Shown in pieces: positions 35,074 to 44,661 of a DNA stretch of 64,000 nucleotides. How positions within the stretch are numbered: position 1 is the first letter of the stretch; every line of letters starts with the position of its first letter. The stretch is from Paludibacteraceae bacterium (GTDB lineage: Bacteria > Bacteroidota > Bacteroidia > Bacteroidales > Paludibacteraceae). The stretch spans positions 1 through 64,000 of the forward strand of contig JAGCWE010000009.1 of the NCBI GenBank assembly GCA_017962005.1, given 5' to 3'. A program made the translations under genes and the position numbers. The notes beneath the pieces are model-generated. The model was given only the letters and a program-made list of their open reading frames with translations. It did not search any database and was not told where the DNA came from.

Positions 35074-36312
35074 ATGCGCATATATTTCTTACTTGTACGA
35101 ATAGCCGCCCTGTTCGGTCATACGAAGGCGAAGAAGCTGGTGTCAGGTCAGGCTGCAAGTGTGTCATACCTGACAGCCAAGGATGAGGAGCATAAGCATG
35201 AGGTTGATTCACTCAAGGGCTGTGTGTGGTTTCACGCGGCATCAGTGGGCGAGTTCGAGCAGGCACGCCCGTTGATTGAGCGGTTACGCAAGGAGCAGCC
35301 GCAGCGCAGGATTGTGCTGACGTTCTTCTCACCTTCGGGGTACGAGATGCGCAAGGACTATGCCCTTGTTGACAAGGTTCTTTACCTTCCTTTTGCCACA
35401 CGGAAGAACGCCAAACTCTTGCTGGACACGTTGCAGCCGTCAATGGCAGTGTTTGTGAAGTACGAGTTCTGGAAGCCTTATCTGAAAGCCCTGTACAAAC
35501 ACCATATCCCCACCTACCTAATCAGTGCGATATTCCGTTCCGGACAGCTGTTCTTCAAGCCGTGGGGGAAGCCCTACCGCAAGCTGCTGACGTACTTCGA
35601 CCGGCTGTACGTGCAGGACGAGGCGTCGAAAGACCTGTTGTCACGCTACGGGATAGACAACGTGACCGTGGCGGGTGACACGCGTTTTGACCGCTGTTGT
35701 GCCGTAGCGAAGGAGACAAAAAGGATAATGGAGATGGAGTGGTTCGTCACTCCGAAAGCCTTGGAGCAACCCAAGCCGGTAATCGTGGCAGGCAGCACGT
35801 GGCCTGCCGACGAGGCGCTGTTCGCGCGGTATATGGAAGAGCGGGAGGATGTCAAACTTGTGATTGTCCCCCACGAGATAACCGAACATCACCTCAAGCA
35901 GATTTTCCAGATGTTCGAGGGCCGGTATGTGCGCTGGTCGGAGGCTACGAAGCACAGTCTTGCCATATCGCGCATACTGGTGGTCGACACGATGGGGATG
36001 CTGTCCAAACTGTACAAGTACGCGACCGTCGCCTACGTGGGTGGAGGGTTCGGTGTGGGAATCCACAACACGGTAGAGCCTGCGGTGTACGGGATACCCG
36101 TATTGTTCGGTCCGAACTACGGCAAGTTCCGTGAGGCGAAAGGTCTGATAGCCGCCGCTGCCGCTGCCAGTGTCCGCAACTACGCCACGTTCCGCGACGG
36201 GATGAACAGCGCGCTGGACAACGCCGCAGCGATGGGCGAGGCGGCGAAGCGGTACGTGGCCTCCGAGTGCGGAGCGACCGACAAGATATTCAACAACTTA
36301 TTCAATAAATAA
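35074..36312 (+). CDS. waaA: 3-deoxy-D-manno-octulosonic acid (Kdo) transferase
   Basis: A 412-residue protein starting [20 protein letters not shown], whose hydrophobic N-terminus anchors it to the inner membrane. The GT30 N-domain has [19 protein letters not shown] and [13 protein letters not shown]. The GT-B linker and C-domain have [17 protein letters not shown], and [20 protein letters not shown] near residue 325, the CMP-Kdo-binding site. It attaches Kdo to lipid A precursor. ATG at 35074 is chosen because the promoter overlaps any earlier start. HisS starts eight bases downstream. Confidence 0.94.
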   Translation: MRIYFLLVRIAALFGHTKAKKLVSGQAASVSYLTAKDEEHKHEVDSLKGCVWFHAASVGEFEQARPLIERLRKEQPQRRIVLTFFSPSGYEMRKDYALVDKVLYLPFATRKNAKLLLDTLQPSMAVFVKYEFWKPYLKALYKHHIPTYLISAIFRSGQLFFKPWGKPYRKLLTYFDRLYVQDEASKDLLSRYGIDNVTVAGDTRFDRCCAVAKETKRIMEMEWFVTPKALEQPKPVIVAGSTWPADEALFARYMEEREDVKLVIVPHEITEHHLKQIFQMFEGRYVRWSEATKHSLAISRILVVDTMGMLSKLYKYATVAYVGGGFGVGIHNTVEPAVYGIPVLFGPNYGKFREAKGLIAAAAAASVRNYATFRDGMNSALDNAAAMGEAAKRYVASECGATDKIFNNLFNK

Positions 36313-36320
36313 CTGATACG

Positions 36321-37643
36321 ATGAACAAACCATCCATACCTAAGGGTACGCGGGACTTCGGACATGAGGAGATGTCCCGCCGTAACTATATATTTGACAC
36401 CATCCGCAGCGTGTTCGGCCTGTACGGATTCCGCCAGATTGAGACCCCTGCGATGGAGCAGATGACGACACTGATGGGCAAGTACGGCGAAGAAGGGGAC
36501 AAACTGCTCTTCCGCATCCAGAACAGCGGCGAGAAAGCAGGCGAGACTCCCGAGAAAGGATTGCGCTACGACCTGACCGTTCCCTTCGCGCGCTACATCG
36601 TTATGCACCGGCAGGAAATCACCTTCCCCTTCAAGCGGTATCAGATACAGCCCGTATGGCGCGCCGACCGTCCGCAGAAAGGGCGTTACAGGGAGTTCTA
36701 CCAGTGCGATGTGGACATCATCGGGACCGAGTCATTGGTATCGGAACTTGAACTGATAGAGATTGTGAAGGAGGTTTACCGCCGTCTTGGGCTGCGGGTC
36801 GTACTCAAACTGAACAACCGCAAGATACTGGCGGGAATAGCGGAATACATCGGCGCGCCGGACAAGATGATTGACATCACGGTGGCGATAGACAAACTGG
36901 ACAAGATAGGCGAGGAAAAAGTGAAAGAGGAACTGGCGGAACGCGGCCTGAGCGAAGAGAGCATCCGTCTGCTCCAGCCTGTCTTCGCCTTGAGCGGAAC
37001 CAACGAGGAGAAACTGCAGACCATCGCCGATATGCTTAAAAACAGTGCAACGGGCCTGAAGGGCGTGGAGGAGACACGCACCGTGCTCGACCTCTACCGC
37101 GAGACGAGCCAAAAGGATGATGACACGTTTTCCGTCGAACTGGACCTGACGCTTGCGCGCGGACTGAACTACTACACGGGCGCCATTTTCGAGGTCAAGT
37201 CGCGCGATGTGCAGATTGGCTCCATCACAGGCGGCGGCCGCTACGACAACCTGACGGGCATATTCGGCCTGCCTGATGTGAGCGGCGTGGGCATCTCCTT
37301 CGGTGCCGACCGTATATACGACTGCCTGACCACGCTCAATCTGTTCCCCTCTGAAGCAGGCGCGCAGACCGAAGTGCTCTTTGTCTCGATGGGCGATAAG
37401 GAGATGACCGAGGCACTCCGTTGGGCAAGAGAACTTCGCGGACAAGGCAGAAAGGTGGAAGTCTATCCCGACCCCGCCAAGATGAAAAAGCAACTCGCCT
37501 ATGCGGATGCCAACCATATTCCTTTTGTTGCCATTATCGGCTCGGAGGAACTGGCATCGCAAACCGTCACGCTGAAAGACATGCACACGGGCGAACAGAA
37601 ACGAATGACACAGGCGGAACTGTCCGCATTTATGGAGAAATAG
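36321..37643 (+). CDS. hisS: Histidyl-tRNA synthetase
   Basis: A 440-residue class II aminoacyl-tRNA synthetase. Motif 1 region begins [12 protein letters not shown]. Motif 2 is [20 protein letters not shown]. The histidine-binding segments are [25 protein letters not shown] and [13 protein letters not shown], and the anticodon-binding domain starts near residue 350 ([12 protein letters not shown]). It charges tRNA-His. It is eight bases after kdtA and two before the DUF1599 gene, so the three form a transcript. Confidence 0.96.
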   Translation: MNKPSIPKGTRDFGHEEMSRRNYIFDTIRSVFGLYGFRQIETPAMEQMTTLMGKYGEEGDKLLFRIQNSGEKAGETPEKGLRYDLTVPFARYIVMHRQEITFPFKRYQIQPVWRADRPQKGRYREFYQCDVDIIGTESLVSELELIEIVKEVYRRLGLRVVLKLNNRKILAGIAEYIGAPDKMIDITVAIDKLDKIGEEKVKEELAERGLSEESIRLLQPVFALSGTNEEKLQTIADMLKNSATGLKGVEETRTVLDLYRETSQKDDDTFSVELDLTLARGLNYYTGAIFEVKSRDVQIGSITGGGRYDNLTGIFGLPDVSGVGISFGADRIYDCLTTLNLFPSEAGAQTEVLFVSMGDKEMTEALRWARELRGQGRKVEVYPDPAKMKKQLAYADANHIPFVAIIGSEELASQTVTLKDMHTGEQKRMTQAELSAFMEK

Positions 37644-37644
37644 T

Positions 37645-38214
37645 ATGAATACGAATGCCGAATACGACCAGGTGATAACCAAAGCACGAAGCATCTTTGT
37701 GCTGAAAATGAAAGACTACGGACCGTCGTGGCGCATCATGCGTCCGCAGACGGTGAACGACCAGTTGTACATCAAGGCCAAACGGGTACGGGAGATAGAG
37801 ATGACGGGTGAGAATATGGTTGGCGAGTCGGTGGAGGGAGAGATGTACGCCATTGTCAATTACTCCCTTATCGGTATTATCCAACTGCGCCACAGCTTTT
37901 CGGACGATGTGGACATGACAGCCGACGAGGCGACCCGTCTGTACGACACCTATGCGCGCGAAGCCAAGGAACTGATGCAGCGCAAGAACCACGATTACGG
38001 CGAGGCGTGGCGCGAGATGTATCCCTCATCGCTGACCGACATCATCCTCACCAAAATCAACCGCAACAAGTCGATAGCGGCGCACAACAACATCACCCTT
38101 GTTTCCGAGGGGTGCGAGGGCAATTATTTCGACATGCTGAACTACGCCGTCTTTTACCTTATTAAGAGTTCCGGCTCCGAAAAACAAGGCGGTTTGTCCT
38201 CCAAAAACGCATAA
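37645..38214 (+). CDS. DUF1599 protein with internally duplicated domain
   Basis: A 189-residue protein. Two halves repeat the same pattern. Residues 8-60 have ARSIFVLKMKDYGPSWR, then NDQLYIKAKRVREIE. Residues 100-160 have AKELMQRKNHDYGEAWR, then TDIILTKINRNKSI. The K-DYG-W-x-R signature marks DUF1599, also described as a nucleotide-modification-associated domain; its chemistry is not known to me. Short and soluble. It is co-transcribed with hisS; a new promoter follows its stop. Confidence 0.85.
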   Translation: MNTNAEYDQVITKARSIFVLKMKDYGPSWRIMRPQTVNDQLYIKAKRVREIEMTGENMVGESVEGEMYAIVNYSLIGIIQLRHSFSDDVDMTADEATRLYDTYAREAKELMQRKNHDYGEAWREMYPSSLTDIILTKINRNKSIAAHNNITLVSEGCEGNYFDMLNYAVFYLIKSSGSEKQGGLSSKNA

Positions 38215-38237
38215 AATCCTCATTGCAACGAAAAAAA

Positions 38238-38269
38238 TTTGCAATAACGAAAAAATAGTCATACTTTTG
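38238..38269 (+). promoter_or_regulatory. Promoter of proA
   Basis: TTTG at 38238-38241, 20-base spacer, TACTTTTG at 38262-38269, 23 bases before the proA ATG. Confidence 0.8.
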
Positions 38270-38292
38270 CGCGCTTTTTATCCCATTGACTG

Positions 38293-39477
38293 ATGGACGA
38301 GAATCTGCAAAACATGTTTGTGAAAGCCAAAACAGCATCCCGTATGCTGCTGCATCTGACGGACGACGACCGCAATCGCGTGTTGCGCCGTGTGGCGGAT
38401 GCCATTGAGCGGCACGAGCAGGAAATCCTTGCTTCTAACAGCAAGGATCTCGCCCGAATGGACAAGGATAATCCGATGTACGACCGGCTGCAGCTGACCG
38501 GTGCGCGCATACAGTCCATCGCGTCCGATATGCGGCACGTGGCGCAACTCCCCACTCCTTTGGACATCATAACGAAGCGGAACACACTCCCCAACGGCAT
38601 ACGCCTGCATCGCGTGAGCGTACCCTACGGCGTTATCGGCGTGGTCTATGAGGCGCGGCCGAACGTCACCTACGATGTGTTCTCCCTCTGCTTCAAAAGC
38701 GGTAATGCCTGCGTGCTCAAAGGAGGAAAGGATGCTGTGGATAGCAACCTGTGCGCGGTGGAAATCATTCACTCCGTGCTGCGCGAGGAGAATATCGACC
38801 CCTATTGCGTTACGCTGATGCCCGCCACGCACGAAGCCACCGAGGCCATCCTTACGGCGGTGGGATATGTGGATTTGTGCATTCCTCGCGGCAGCCGCAG
38901 GCTGATTGACTTTGTGCGCGACAATGCCCGCGTACCCGTGATTGAGACTGGTGCGGGCGTGGTGCACACGTATTTTGACAAGGACGGCGATCTGGAGAAA
39001 GGCAGACGCATCATCAACAACGCCAAGACACGCCGCGTGAGCGTCTGCAACGCGCTTGACCGCCTGTTGGTGCATAAGGACCGCGAGAAAGACCTTGACC
39101 GGTTGCTTGCGCCGATGAAAGACCGCGTGCAGTTCCATTTCGGCGACTACGGACGCGAATGGCAGTCGTATGACTTGAGCGTGAAGATTGTGGACTCGCT
39201 GGACGAGGCAATTGCTTTCATTCAGCAGCACAGCAGTGGTCACTCAGAAAGCATCATCACCGAGAACGAGGAGGCGGCACGCCGTTTCCAGCGGGAGATT
39301 GACGCGGCCTGCGTCTATTGGAACGTCCCGACTTCTTTCACCGATGGCGCGCAGTTCGGTCTGGGCGCGGAGATAGGCATCTCTACGCAGAAACTCGGTC
39401 CGCGCGGCCCGATGGGATTGGAGGAGATAACCACCTACAAATGGATTGTCGAGGGTGACGGACAAATTAGAGAATAG
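38293..39477 (+). CDS. proA: Glutamate-5-semialdehyde dehydrogenase (gamma-glutamyl phosphate reductase)
   Basis: A 394-residue aldehyde-dehydrogenase-fold enzyme. Conserved parts are VPYGVIGVVYEARPNVTYDV, SGNACVLKGGKDA, IPRGSRRLIDFV, VIETGAGVVHTY, TRRVSVCNALDRLLVH (catalytic Cys), HSESIITEN, and the C-terminal FGLGAEIGISTQKLGPRGPM. It reduces gamma-glutamyl phosphate with NADPH in proline synthesis. proB is not adjacent. It has its own promoter and probably reads into the TPR/PD40 gene 26 bases downstream. Confidence 0.96.
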   Translation: MDENLQNMFVKAKTASRMLLHLTDDDRNRVLRRVADAIERHEQEILASNSKDLARMDKDNPMYDRLQLTGARIQSIASDMRHVAQLPTPLDIITKRNTLPNGIRLHRVSVPYGVIGVVYEARPNVTYDVFSLCFKSGNACVLKGGKDAVDSNLCAVEIIHSVLREENIDPYCVTLMPATHEATEAILTAVGYVDLCIPRGSRRLIDFVRDNARVPVIETGAGVVHTYFDKDGDLEKGRRIINNAKTRRVSVCNALDRLLVHKDREKDLDRLLAPMKDRVQFHFGDYGREWQSYDLSVKIVDSLDEAIAFIQQHSSGHSESIITENEEAARRFQREIDAACVYWNVPTSFTDGAQFGLGAEIGISTQKLGPRGPMGLEEITTYKWIVEGDGQIRE

Positions 39478-39503
39478 AATACTAATATTTGATTAACAAT
39501 ACT

Positions 39504-40889
39504 ATGAAAATCTTTACCAAATTAACCATTGTATGCCTGTTCGTTCTGGCTGCGGGTTCGATGACGGCGCAGACCGCCAAGCAGGCCAACCAACTTTTTG
39601 AGGCAGGCAAGTATGCCGAGGCTCTGCCTGTTTATGAGAAACTGCATTCCAGTAACCCGAGCAATCTGCTCTACACCTATCGTGTTGCCCGTTGCTTGCA
39701 GGAGGCGGGCCGCTATACCGAGGCATTGCCTCTGTTTGAGAAGACCGAAAAGAAGTACACGTTGAGTTATTTCTATGAGGGCGAGTGCTTCCAGGCGCTT
39801 TGGCGTCCGGATGACGCTATCGCTTCGTACCGCATGTACATCATCGAATCGATGTCGAGCGACCGTACCGAGTACGTGCAGGAGCAGATAGCCATCGCGG
39901 AGAAACGCAGCCGCTATATCCACCGCGTGACCGATGTGAAAATCATTGACTCTGTGTATATCAGCAAGTCCGACCTGTTGCGCGCTTATCCCTTGAGCAG
40001 GGAGGCGGGCACGCTGACCCAGAGTGCGGACGGCAGCATCACCTACACGAACCAGCGCGGCGACAAACGCTTCTTCACCCAGGGCACGGCATTGCAGCAG
40101 CAGAGCCGCCTGCTCAGCGAGTGGGACAGGGCGGAGAACCTGCCCGCATCTGTCAACCGCGGCAGCAGACAGGACTATCCGTTCTGCATGATCGACGGCA
40201 CGACCCTCTACTTCGCGTCACAGGCTGAGGACGGAATGGGAGGATGGGACATCTATATGACTCGCTACAATCCCGCCACCAACACCTACGCCGCAGCAGA
40301 GAACATCGGTTTCCCCTTCAACTCCGAAGGCAACGACTATTTGTACGTGATTGACGAGCAGATGGGTGTCGGCTATTTCGCCACCGACCGCCGTTGCAGC
40401 GACGGACAGGTATGCGTATATACTTTCCTGGCAGAGGACAAACCCTCTTACCTGCCGATGTCGATGTCAAGTGAGCAACTGGCAGCCTTCGCCCAGCTCA
40501 AGGAGTACCACCGCGCCGAGCGTCCTGTAGTGGAAATATCCGAAGAGGAGGAACCGGAACCCGCCACCAATACAAAGGAAAAAGCGACCAAGAAGAAAGC
40601 AACCGAATCGTCTGTCTTCTTCATCGTGGACGACCGGACGGTCTATACCAAACTCAAGGACTTCCAGAATGCCGATGCACGCTCGCTTTACAAGCAGTAT
40701 GCCGGCTGGCAGAAGGAACTGACCGAAACCAACGAGAAACTGGTGGAGAAGCGCAAGGCGTACTTTGAGGCGTCTTCCAAGAAGCGTCTTTCAATGGTTA
40801 CCTCCATCCTCGAGTTGGAGAAACGCAGAAGCGAACTGCAGGGGCAGATAGACAAGGCTGCCAAGAAAATCCGCAAACTCGAAAAGTAA
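39504..40889 (+). CDS. Exported TPR and PD40 (WD40-like) repeat protein
   Basis: A 461-residue protein. ATG at 39504 (MKIFTKLTIVCLFVLAAGSM) gives a clean signal peptide; an ATG five codons earlier is in frame but less apt. Two or three tetratricopeptide repeats follow (AKQANQLFEAGKYAEALPVY; YTYRVARCLQEAGRYTEALP). A beta-propeller-like PD40 block at about residues 215-315 has GTTLYFASQAEDGMGGWDIY and GFPFNSEGNDYLY. A Glu/Lys linker and a C-terminal coiled coil end at IRKLEK. The TPR-PD40 order recalls PorE-like envelope proteins of the type IX secretion apparatus, but the OmpA domain is absent. Role uncertain. Confidence 0.8.
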   Translation: MKIFTKLTIVCLFVLAAGSMTAQTAKQANQLFEAGKYAEALPVYEKLHSSNPSNLLYTYRVARCLQEAGRYTEALPLFEKTEKKYTLSYFYEGECFQALWRPDDAIASYRMYIIESMSSDRTEYVQEQIAIAEKRSRYIHRVTDVKIIDSVYISKSDLLRAYPLSREAGTLTQSADGSITYTNQRGDKRFFTQGTALQQQSRLLSEWDRAENLPASVNRGSRQDYPFCMIDGTTLYFASQAEDGMGGWDIYMTRYNPATNTYAAAENIGFPFNSEGNDYLYVIDEQMGVGYFATDRRCSDGQVCVYTFLAEDKPSYLPMSMSSEQLAAFAQLKEYHRAERPVVEISEEEEPEPATNTKEKATKKKATESSVFFIVDDRTVYTKLKDFQNADARSLYKQYAGWQKELTETNEKLVEKRKAYFEASSKKRLSMVTSILELEKRRSELQGQIDKAAKKIRKLEK

Positions 40890-40891
40890 GG

Positions 40892-41683
40892 TCAGGAGTA
40901 CATCATCCCCTCAATGCGGTTCACAACCCGCTTGGGGAGGATGCGGTCAAGAAGACAGAATATTTTGTACTGCCAGCCGCCCACATTGAGCGGGGCAGGA
41001 AAACGGGAAGTGGCAATCCGCCAGAGCGCGGTTGCCATTTTTTTTGCGCTCATTCCGTGCTGTTCGTCCTTCTCCATGGCGGCAACGGCCTGTTCGGCAC
41101 AGGGATAGACGTCCAGTCCTGCTGTTCCTTTGGCGCGGGCGGAGGTGAAACCGGTTGCCACGTCGCCCGGCATGAGGCACGACACCTGTATATGATAGGG
41201 TCTCACCTCGTTGGCAAGAGCCAGTGCCATCGCATTGAGTGCGGCCTTGCTGGCGCTGTACAGGCTCTGATATGGCACGCTCAGCACGGCGGCCACGCTG
41301 CTCGTGAAGATAATCCGCCCGCGCTGTTGGTTGCGCAGCGTGGGCAGAACGGCTTGCACCAGATAGAGTGCACCGAAGAAATTGACATCGAACTGCCTCT
41401 TGGCCTCCTCAACGGGCGTGAACTCGACCGGCCCGCTGATTCCCATGCCGGCATTGCTGATCACCACGTCTATGTGGTCAGTCTGTCGCAGCACCTCGTC
41501 CACGGCGCGGTGAACCTGTTCGGGCGAAGTGACATCACAGTCCACGTGCACCACACGGTCGTAACTGCTCCCGTGGCGGCTCAGCTCGTACACCTGCCAG
41601 CCGCGTGCGGCGAACAGTTCGGCGGTGGCCTTGCCTATTCCGCCGGAACCGCCGGTCAGAAGAAGTGTCCGCGAGGTGTTCAA
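40892..41683 (-). CDS. Short-chain dehydrogenase/reductase, candidate 3-ketosphinganine reductase
   Basis: A 263-residue SDR. I place the start at TTG 41683, overlapping the TGA of the upstream gene as TTGA; the longer open frame only mirrors the neighbouring gene. It begins LNTSRTLLLTGGSGGIGKAT, with TGxxxGIG for NAD(P) binding. VISNAGMGISG and the catalytic YSASKAALNAM (YxxxK) follow, with SSVAAV supplying Ser. The C-terminal 60 residues carry VVNRIEGMMYS. Coupling to a serine-palmitoyltransferase-like enzyme suggests it reduces 3-ketosphinganine to sphinganine. That is inference from adjacency; SDR substrates are not readable from sequence. Confidence 0.82.
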   Translation of the reverse strand: MNTSRTLLLTGGSGGIGKATAELFAARGWQVYELSRHGSSYDRVVHVDCDVTSPEQVHRAVDEVLRQTDHIDVVISNAGMGISGPVEFTPVEEAKRQFDVNFFGALYLVQAVLPTLRNQQRGRIIFTSSVAAVLSVPYQSLYSASKAALNAMALALANEVRPYHIQVSCLMPGDVATGFTSARAKGTAGLDVYPCAEQAVAAMEKDEQHGMSAKKMATALWRIATSRFPAPLNVGGWQYKIFCLLDRILPKRVVNRIEGMMYS

Positions 41684-42861
41684 AGGAAATCGGTTTTTTC
41701 CTGCAGCACGCGCGCGATGATGCCGGTGGCCTCGTCTATGATGTCCTCTGTATGGGTGGCCATCAGTGTTGTGCGGAGCAGGCACTCGCCTTCCACGCAG
41801 GCGGGCGCAATCACGGGATTGACATAGACGCCTTCTTCAAAGAGCCGCTTCCCGAGGTAGAGCGTGCGCAGTGTTTCGTATGTGAATATCGGCACAATGG
41901 GGGTCGGAGCCTCGATGATGGGTACACCGGCTTTCAGCAGTGACTGCTGGAAATAGCGGGTGATGCGCATCAGTCTTTCAGGCCGTTCGGGGTCTTCTTT
42001 CAGGCGCCGCAGGGCCTCGAGGGCGGTGGCGGTACTGCTCGGGGTGAGCGAGGCGGAGAAGATAAACGGACGGCAGGTGTGCCGCACGTATTCGGCGACG
42101 CGCTGCGATGTGAGCATGCAGCCTCCTATGCTGGCGAGCGACTTCGAGAACGTGAGCATCGTGATGTCCACGCGGTCCGTCAGACCGAACATGTCTGCCG
42201 TGCCTCGTCCGCCTTCGCCCAGCACGCCGAAGCCGTGAGCGTCGTCCACCATCACGCGGGCGTGGTACTTGTCGGCGAGTTCGCATATCTCCGGCAGTTT
42301 GCAGATGTCGCCTCGCAGCGAGAACACGCCGTCGGTCACTATCAGTTTGCCGGCCTCAAGCGGCAGCGTTTGCAGTTTGCGCTCAAGGTCTTCCATGTCG
42401 GAGTGCTTGTAGCGCAGTTGGGTCGCGTAACTCAGACGCGTGCCGTCATAGATGGAGGCGTGGTTCTCGCGGTCGTTCAGAATAAAGTCATCCTTCCCGC
42501 ATAGTGTGGAAAGGATGGCTAAATTGGTCTGGAAACCGGTAGGACATATCATTGCCGTCTCGTACCCGGTGAAGTCTGCCAGGGCTTGTTCCAGTTGGAG
42601 GTGAAGGTCGAGGGTTCCGTTCAGGAACCGGCTGCCGCTCACGCCCGAACCGTATTTGTCGAGGGCGCGTTTGCCGGCGGCTATCACCTGTTCGTCTTCG
42701 GTCAGACCGAGGTAGTTGTTGCTGCCGAGCATGATGCGCCTTTTCCCCTCCATTTCCACTATCGGGGCCTGGCGTGATTCAAGGCTGTGGAAATAGGGGT
42801 AGATGTTTTTGCGGCGAACTTCGTCAAGGAGTTCGAAATGGCACTTGTCGAACAAATCCAT
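41680..42861 (-). CDS. Serine palmitoyltransferase-like alpha-oxoamine synthase
   Basis: A 393-residue PLP enzyme of the AONS family (BioF, Kbl, Spt). Motifs are MLGSNNYLGLTEDEQVI, YGSGVSGSRFLNGTLDLHLQ, FILNDRENHASIYDG, VDDAHGFGVLG and the PLP lysine in TFSKSLASIGG. The YGSGxxGSRFLNGTLDLH stretch and the C-terminal NPVIAPAC closely recall the serine palmitoyltransferases of sphingolipid-making Bacteroides more than BioF or Kbl. It would condense serine with a fatty acyl-CoA or acyl-ACP. It is translationally coupled to the SDR gene and directly follows mdh on the minus strand. Glycine C-acetyltransferase is the main alternative. Confidence 0.82.
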   Translation of the reverse strand: MDLFDKCHFELLDEVRRKNIYPYFHSLESRQAPIVEMEGKRRIMLGSNNYLGLTEDEQVIAAGKRALDKYGSGVSGSRFLNGTLDLHLQLEQALADFTGYETAMICPTGFQTNLAILSTLCGKDDFILNDRENHASIYDGTRLSYATQLRYKHSDMEDLERKLQTLPLEAGKLIVTDGVFSLRGDICKLPEICELADKYHARVMVDDAHGFGVLGEGGRGTADMFGLTDRVDITMLTFSKSLASIGGCMLTSQRVAEYVRHTCRPFIFSASLTPSSTATALEALRRLKEDPERPERLMRITRYFQQSLLKAGVPIIEAPTPIVPIFTYETLRTLYLGKRLFEEGVYVNPVIAPACVEGECLLRTTLMATHTEDIIDEATGIIARVLQEKTDFL

Positions 42862-43803
42862 TTACAGTACGTTTAGGTCTTTGAGGACGGCGGTCGTCTT
42901 GCGGACGGCGGCTTCGCTGTTGCGCAGTTGTTCCATTTCGTCCTGTGACAGTTTGAGTTCCAGCACTTTCTCGAGGCCGTTGCGGCCGATGATGCACGGA
43001 ACGCCGATGGTGATGTCTTTCATTCCGTATTCGCCTTCGAGGGATACGGAGCAGGGTATCATCTTCTTCTGGTCTTTGATGATGCTTTCTGCCACGCCGG
43101 CTGCGGCTGCGCCCGGAGCCATCCATGCGCTGGTGCCGAGCAGGCCCGTCAGTGTGGCGCCGCCCACCATGGTCTTCTTCACCACGTCGTCTATCTCTTC
43201 GTCCGACAGGAAGTTGCTCACGTGTACGCCCTTGTAGGTCATGAACGACTTCAGGGGTATCATGGTCGTGTCGCCGTGTCCGCCTATTACGAACCCGTCC
43301 ACGTCGTTGGCGTTGCAGTTGAGGGCTTGGCTCAGGTAGTAGCGCAGACGTGCGCTGTCCAGTGCCCCGCCCATGCCGATGACGCGGTTGCGCGGCAGAC
43401 CCATCGCGTGAAGCGTCAGATAGGCCATCGTGTCCATCGGGTTCGACACTACTATCAGGATGGCGTTCGGCGAGTAGTTCAGTATCTGTGTCGCAACGCT
43501 CTTCACGATGCCGGCGTTCACGCCTATCAGTTCCTCGCGCGTCATGCCCGGCTTGCGGGGGATGCCCGATGTGATGATCACCACGTCCGAATCGGCGGTA
43601 CGGCTGTAGTCGTTCGTCACGCCTTCTACCACGGTGTCGAAGCCCATCAGCTGGGCGGTTTGCATGATATCCATTGCCTTGCCTTCGGCGAGGCCTTCTT
43701 TGATGTCTATCAGACATACACGGTCGGCCACCTCATGGACAGCCAGCACATTTGCACAGGTCGCTCCCACATTGCCTGCGCCTACTACGGTTACTTTTGA
43801 CAT
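42862..43803 (-). CDS. mdh: Malate dehydrogenase
   Basis: A 313-residue LDH/MDH-fold enzyme. It has NAD-binding TVVGAGNVGATCANVLA, ITSGIPRKPGMTREEL, the active-site loop residues, VSNPMDTMAY, DSARLRYYL and catalytic His in IGGHGDTTM. It oxidises malate to oxaloacetate. It starts the minus-strand run mdh-spt-SDR: its stop abuts the next ATG, so the three are likely co-transcribed. Confidence 0.96.
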   Translation of the reverse strand: MSKVTVVGAGNVGATCANVLAVHEVADRVCLIDIKEGLAEGKAMDIMQTAQLMGFDTVVEGVTNDYSRTADSDVVIITSGIPRKPGMTREELIGVNAGIVKSVATQILNYSPNAILIVVSNPMDTMAYLTLHAMGLPRNRVIGMGGALDSARLRYYLSQALNCNANDVDGFVIGGHGDTTMIPLKSFMTYKGVHVSNFLSDEEIDDVVKKTMVGGATLTGLLGTSAWMAPGAAAAGVAESIIKDQKKMIPCSVSLEGEYGMKDITIGVPCIIGRNGLEKVLELKLSQDEMEQLRNSEAAVRKTTAVLKDLNVL

Positions 43804-43838
43804 ATTCTTTTTCTGTTTTTGTTGTGTAATAAATTGCG

Positions 43839-43870
43839 CAAAATTACCGCATCCGTATCAATTATGGAAA
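43839..43870 (-). promoter_or_regulatory. Promoter of mdh
   Basis: On the minus strand TTTC, 20 bases, TAATTTTG (plus-strand CAAAATTA at 43839-43846), 35 bases before the mdh ATG. Confidence 0.6.
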
Positions 43871-43938
43871 TAGATTTTGCAAAAAGTGACAAAAATATGC
43901 AACTTTGTATTCTTTATGTGGCACTTTTCATTTTTTGT

Positions 43939-43970
43939 TTTGCGGTATGAGCTTTTGTGTACTACTTTTG
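43939..43970 (+). promoter_or_regulatory. Promoter of the DUF47-pit pair
   Basis: TTTG at 43939-43942, 20-base spacer, TACTTTTG at 43963-43970, 38 bases before the ATG at 44009. No PHO-box-like repeat was recognised. Confidence 0.75.
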
Positions 43971-44008
43971 TTTGCCTTTTCAAGCACATACCAATTCTTA
44001 AATAATAT

Positions 44009-44659
44009 ATGTCACTCAACAGTTTCTTCGCTTCGTTTCTTCCCAAGGAGGAAAAGTTATTACCCAAGTACAAGACGATGGCAAGCCGCATCGTGGTGGG
44101 TGCCGACCTTTTCACCGAACTGGTGTCGGCCACCGAGCGCGACAAGCAGGTCGAACTCTACACCAAAATCAAGACCATTGAGACCGAGTGCGACAATATC
44201 ATCATCGACATCTTTGAGCACATCAACAACGCCTTTGTCACCCCGTTCGACCGTGAGGACATGCACCAGTTGTGCAGCGATTTGGACGACGTGATGGACT
44301 ATATCAACGACAGCGCCAAGCGAATGGTGCTCTATCATCCCCGCGAGATTCCCAACAAGGCGATGCACATGGCGGAAATCATCCTCGAGGGCACCAAGGC
44401 AATGGAGGTCGCTTGCGGGGAACTCGGCATCATGAACAAGCAGCCCGACATCGCGCTTGAGCAGTGTGCCAAACTCCACGACCTCGAGCACGAGGGCGAC
44501 GACGTGTACGACAACTTCGTCAAGGAGCTCTTCGAGACCGAGAGCGACCCGAAGGAACTCATCAAGATTAAGGAGATTATGCAGTGTATGGAGGAGGCGA
44601 CCGACCGTGCCAACCATGTCGGGAAGACCCTCCGTACCATCATCGTTAAATACGCCTGA
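44009..44659 (+). CDS. DUF47 (PhoU-like) phosphate transport regulator
   Basis: A 216-residue all-helical protein. It begins MSLNSFFASFLPKEEKLLPK and shows the PhoU-like metal-binding pattern: EIILEGTKAMEVAC, KLHDLEHEGDDVYDNFVKEL (ExxxDxxxxE/D) and IMQCMEEATDRANHVGKTL. DUF47 proteins accompany Pit transporters and regulate them. Two bases separate it from pit. Cytoplasmic. Confidence 0.9.
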   Translation: MSLNSFFASFLPKEEKLLPKYKTMASRIVVGADLFTELVSATERDKQVELYTKIKTIETECDNIIIDIFEHINNAFVTPFDREDMHQLCSDLDDVMDYINDSAKRMVLYHPREIPNKAMHMAEIILEGTKAMEVACGELGIMNKQPDIALEQCAKLHDLEHEGDDVYDNFVKELFETESDPKELIKIKEIMQCMEEATDRANHVGKTLRTIIVKYA

Positions 44660-44661
44660 GT

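Noticed and set aside
40892..41785. ATG at 41785 as the start of the SDR gene
   Set aside because: The added residues (His/Arg/Gly-rich) are an out-of-frame reading of the AONS gene; TTG at 41683 gives the proper SDR N-terminus.
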